Shown here: piece after piece, positions 63,862-64,000 of the stretch | How the letters are laid out: every line of letters begins with the position of its first letter | Position numbering within the stretch: the stretch's first letter is position 1 | Assembly (NCBI RefSeq): GCF_964355755.1 | Contig: NC_092672.1 | Span: 17,046,501-17,110,500 of the forward strand | Direction: 5' to 3' | DNA length: 64,000 nt | Source: Antedon mediterranea | Taxonomy: Eukaryota; Echinodermata; Crinoidea; Comatulida; Antedonidae | Translations under genes and position numbers: made by a program | The notes under the pieces: model-generated | Database searches by the model: none | What the model was told of the DNA's origin: nothing | The model's input: the letters and a program-made list of their open reading frames with translations, nothing else

Positions 63862-64000
63862 TGACGCCAAAGACCGCCGTTGACCGTCTTCAATCTGATG
63901 ATGATGATGATGATGATGTTGATGCTGCGTTTCACCGTTTCGACTAAGCAGAATCGCCACTCTATCGTCCACGACTCGAGAAGATTCTGATTCCGAGCAC
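63853..64000 (-). CDS. C-terminal fragment of a gene cut by the window edge
   Basis: A frame enters from the right edge and stops with TGA at 63853-63855, giving 48 visible residues with an SESESS start, a histidine run (from ATG/CAT repeats) and a serine end. It overlaps the HNH-like gene tail to tail by 9 bp, as other neighbouring pairs do here. Too little is visible to assign it. Confidence 0.4.
   Translation of the reverse strand, partial: CSESESSRVVDDRVAILLSRNGETQHQHHHHHHHQIEDGQRRSLASSS

Noticed and set aside
1-64000. Nimavirus (white spot syndrome virus-like) origin
   Set aside because: Considered because of kinases, IAP and animal host; set aside because the assemblin-type protease is a herpesvirus hallmark and the polymerase is far shorter than the nimavirus enzyme.
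1-64000. tRNA or rRNA genes
   Set aside because: No cloverleaf-like or rRNA-like segment was noticed by eye, though a short tRNA gene could be missed without a covariance-model scan.

Overview
The window reads as part of a large double-stranded DNA virus of the herpesvirus type, carried in or beside animal-type DNA. The clearest marker is an assemblin-type maturational protease fused to a scaffold (43.5-44.8 kb). Around it lie a 1,089-residue capsid-protein candidate, a PD-(D/E)XK nuclease, a family B DNA polymerase, and a spliced gene with a P-loop helicase module like the poxvirus D5 family. Animal-style accessory genes (three-BIR IAP, CARD-caspase homologue, immunoglobulin-domain secreted protein) point to an invertebrate host. 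A relative of the malacoherpesviruses is the best guess. That is inference from motifs and content, not from a database search.

Layout. 0-3.7 kb: a Cys-rich protein cut by the window edge, a two-repeat helical protein, an unknown protein and an eight-span membrane protein. 3.7-10.6 kb: AT-rich DNA with an interspersed repeat, a nested LINE 3' end, a TIR element, a decayed LINE reverse transcriptase, one small membrane protein and a six-exon gene. 10.7-15.1 kb: the spliced primase-helicase candidate. 15.4-25.2 kb: a 44-bp tandem repeat, six tandem copies of a unit of about 0.9-1.0 kb, an AlkB-like gene lacking its metal ligands, and a segmental duplication carrying the 3' end of that gene. 25.2-45.4 kb: gene-dense block with two paralogous kinases, a spliced coiled-coil gene, the IAP, the polymerase, the caspase homologue and the protease. 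46-55 kb: a large RING/zinc-finger protein, a four-span membrane protein, the nuclease, the capsid candidate and a possible triplex-size protein. 55-64 kb: a paralogous pair flanking an Ig-domain protein, a second two-repeat helical protein, an HNH-like protein, and a fragment cut by the right edge.

How the genes may fit together: the polymerase, primase-helicase and nuclease would serve DNA replication and processing; protease/scaffold, capsid candidate and neighbours would serve particle assembly; kinases, IAP, caspase homologue, Ig protein and AlkB-like protein look like host-interaction genes. Genes sit on both strands, tightly packed, with many head-to-head starts and tail-to-tail overlaps. 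Terminase, portal and a membrane fusion protein were not recognised here.

Most reading frames are long and intact, so the viral part is either recent in the genome or still active. The LINE, TIR and interspersed repeats look like ordinary animal repeats, and they sit between viral-looking genes. The sequence alone does not decide between an endogenous copy and a viral genome that has taken up host repeats. Start codons were chosen as the first in-frame ATG that fits; gene symbols are left empty because none is certain.
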